DNA of 64,000 nucleotides, taken from 62-47 sp051954235. Its GTDB lineage: Bacteria; Pseudomonadota; Alphaproteobacteria; Rhizobiales; Xanthobacteraceae. The notes beneath the pieces are model-generated. The model was not told where the DNA came from. It worked only from the letters and a program-made list of their open reading frames with translations, and ran no database searches. Below are positions 62,634 through 64,000 of this stretch, piece after piece. The stretch is from assembly GCA_051954235.1 (NCBI GenBank), contig JBQCHY010000114.1, forward strand, positions 1-64,000, given 5' to 3'. A program made the position numbers and the translations under genes. Position 1 is the stretch's first letter. Each line of letters starts with the position of its first letter.

Positions 62634-63263
62634 ATGTCCACGCCCCACACTTCTCCCAGCGATGTTGCCTTCAGCCCTGCCGTCAAGGCGATCCAGACTC
62701 TGCGGGGATCGCGCGAGGCTTATTCAGGACCCGAGGCGGACGCCGGATGGCCGACCGAGATCGACGACAACCTCGCCGCATTTCTCGCCGCTCAGACCAG
62801 CGTCTTCTTCGCCACCGCCAGCGCTGACGGCCAGCCGACGATCCAGCATCGCGGTGGCCCGCCCGGCTTCCTCCATGTGCTCGACAAGACCACGATCGCC
62901 TTCGCCAACTTCGCCGGCAACCGGCAGTTCATTACGCTGGGCAACCTGTCGGAAAATCCGAAGGTACACATCTTCGTGCTGGACTACGTCAATCGCCAGC
63001 GCGTCAAGATCTGGGGCGAGGCCAGCGTCGTCGACGACGATCCGGCGCTGCTGGAAGCCTTGATGCCGCGCGGCTATCGCGCACGACCGGAACAGGTAAT
63101 CCTGATCAAGGTGAAGGCGTGGAATACCAACTGCCGCCAGCACATCCCGCAGAAATTCGACGCCGCCGACGTCAAGGCCGCGCTCGAACTGCGCGAGACG
63201 CGGATCGCCGAACTGGAAGCCGAAGTTGCCGCGCTGAAGGGAACGCCACTTCTCGCGACGTAG
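62634..63263 (+). CDS. Pyridoxamine 5'-phosphate oxidase-fold flavoprotein
   Basis: A 209-aa protein with the split-barrel flavin/FMN-binding fold. FLAAQTSVFFATASADGQPTIQHRGGPPGFLHVLDKTTIAFANFAGNRQF is the conserved core. A helical C-terminal segment (AALELRETRIAELEAEVAALKG) may be a coiled coil for dimerisation. Substrates of this group vary (FMN-dependent oxidases, heme-related, or general reductases), so the function is not assigned. The ATG at 62634 is the first in the fold's usual position. Confidence 0.83.
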   Translation: MSTPHTSPSDVAFSPAVKAIQTLRGSREAYSGPEADAGWPTEIDDNLAAFLAAQTSVFFATASADGQPTIQHRGGPPGFLHVLDKTTIAFANFAGNRQFITLGNLSENPKVHIFVLDYVNRQRVKIWGEASVVDDDPALLEALMPRGYRARPEQVILIKVKAWNTNCRQHIPQKFDAADVKAALELRETRIAELEAEVAALKGTPLLAT

Positions 63264-63326
63264 ACGCAGTCCATCGCTGACACATTTTCGATTTGATGGA
63301 AAATCTACCACACAACGATGCGGGCT

Positions 63327-63435
63327 CCCTCTCCCATTGGGAGAGGGTCTGGGTGAGGGGTTACAACCTCAATAACGGTCGATCCCCTCACCCGGAGCCT
63401 TCGGCTCCGACCTCTCCCCGACGGGGAGAGGTGAT
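63327..63435. repeat. Type C intergenic palindromic repeat
   Basis: CCCTCTCCCATTGGGAGAGGG then CCCCTCACCCGGAGCC and CTCCGACCTCTCCCCGACGGGGAGAGG. It lies between the convergent flavoprotein and thioesterase genes. Confidence 0.8.
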
Positions 63436-63503
63436 ACATCGACCGGGTTGATTACGATCTTTAAAGTATCAAAGGCAAAAGGATGCGACCGGCTTTCGTC
63501 GCG

Positions 63504-63926
63504 TTACATCCGCCTTATGACAGCGGTGGCCGTCGCGGTGGCGACGACCTTGCCGTTTTGCAGCAACTCGGCAGCCAACTGACAGACTTCCTTGCCGCGC
63601 ATCGTCACCCGGCCAAGACCTTTCAGCGGGCCGGGCTTCGCCGGGCGGTGAAACTGGACGTTGAGATTGACGGTCGGTGCGAACTCGCCGGCGTCGAGCG
63701 TGGCCACCAGCGCCGGCCCCATGGTGTCGTCCAGCATCGCGGCAAGAAAGCCGCCCTGAATGTTGCCGACAGGATTGGCGAACTCGGGCTTGCCCTCGAA
63801 ATCGACTTCGATGGTGCCGCGCTCCGGATCGATGGCGCCGAACGCAAGGCCCAGCGTTTGCGCGCAGGGCGGCGACGGCAAGCGGCCGTCGACTATTTTC
63901 CAGAAGAACGAATCCGTGTCGGCCAT
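63504..63926 (-). CDS. Hotdog-fold thioesterase, PaaI family
   Basis: A 140-aa thioesterase with the motif FANPVGNIQGGFLAAMLDDTMGPAL near residues 48-72; Gln-Gly-Gly replaces the more common His-Gly-Gly of this family. It ends LQNGKVVATATATAVIRRM. The start is the ATG at 63926 (MADTDSFFW); an ATG at 63956, overlapping the stop of the gene at the window edge, is a coupled alternative. A separate thioesterase is at 60996, and the two share only the fold. Confidence 0.82.
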   Translation of the reverse strand: MADTDSFFWKIVDGRLPSPPCAQTLGLAFGAIDPERGTIEVDFEGKPEFANPVGNIQGGFLAAMLDDTMGPALVATLDAGEFAPTVNLNVQFHRPAKPGPLKGLGRVTMRGKEVCQLAAELLQNGKVVATATATAVIRRM

Positions 63927-63955
63927 CGTTTCACCCTTCGTTGCGTCGGCGCGCA

Positions 63956-64000
63956 TCACGCCACCGCGGCTTCCGGCGCGCGCCAGACGTGATCGGGATA
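63956..64000 (-). CDS. Partial gene at the window edge
   Basis: Fourteen codons and a stop on the minus strand (YPDHVWRAPEAAVA). Its TGA shares one base with a possible ATG start of the thioesterase gene, so it is probably the end of the upstream gene in the same operon. The family cannot be told from this fragment. Confidence 0.45.
   Translation of the reverse strand, partial: YPDHVWRAPEAAVA

Overview
The window looks like a chromosomal segment from an alphaproteobacterium of the Rhodopseudomonas/Bradyrhizobium/Afipia group (Nitrobacteraceae). It is GC-rich, with long antisense shadow ORFs behind nearly every gene. Two long gene clusters have the same order as clusters I know from Rhodopseudomonas palustris: pimFABCDE for dicarboxylate beta-oxidation, and couRPSTU/couAB with tarPQM for phenylpropenoid uptake and activation. 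Three families of intergenic palindromic repeats occur throughout. All family assignments come from reading the translated sequence; no database search was possible.

Region 1 (1-22.9 kb) is ordinary core genome: a ChaA-type Ca2+/H+ antiporter, a cupin, ribosomal protein bS21, aquaporin AqpZ, PurE/PurK, two small divergent DUF465 proteins, an LhgO-like FAD oxidoreductase, a large PAS-GGDEF-EAL protein, a PotABC-type ABC transporter without a binding protein, an AsmA-like protein, the two subunits of a 3-oxoacid CoA-transferase, a small outer-membrane-type protein, a very large PAS histidine kinase, a phasin and tRNA-His(GTG).

Region 2 (about 22.9-27.7 kb) is an accessory insertion next to the 3' end of tRNA-His. 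It has a tyrosine recombinase, a ParB-fold/HTH protein, a tiny membrane protein and an intact IS701-type insertion sequence. No copy of the tRNA 3' end is visible on the right side, and the IS flanks do not match. This suggests that an IS-linked event removed the right end.

Region 3 (28-45.6 kb) is a CoA-dependent beta-oxidation operon on the minus strand: FadJ-like fusion, acyl-CoA ligase, thiolase, two acyl-CoA dehydrogenases and an SDR (pimFABCDE order). An IclR regulator diverges from it, followed on the plus strand by a complete branched-chain-type ABC transporter (ATPases, permeases) and three tandem paralogous binding proteins of identical length (409 aa). Each binding protein is followed by its own hairpin. 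Together they form an uptake-plus-degradation system, probably for dicarboxylic or fatty acids.

Region 4 (47.3-61.4 kb) follows a glycerate 2-kinase and is a phenylpropenoid (p-coumarate type) catabolic island. It contains a MarR regulator (CouR-like), an ABC transporter with a fused permease-ATPase, a separate operon with a crotonase (CouA), an aryl-CoA ligase (CouB), an HSD10-like SDR and the ABC binding protein (CouP), then a DUF3237 protein, a TRAP transporter (TarMQP) and a thioesterase. Similar AT-rich palindromes (GATTATA-N3-TATAATC type) sit in three of its promoter regions and are good candidates for the CouR operator.

Region 5 (61.6-64 kb) has a LysR regulator divergent from a pyridoxamine-phosphate-oxidase-fold protein, a second hotdog thioesterase and the last codons of a gene cut by the window edge.
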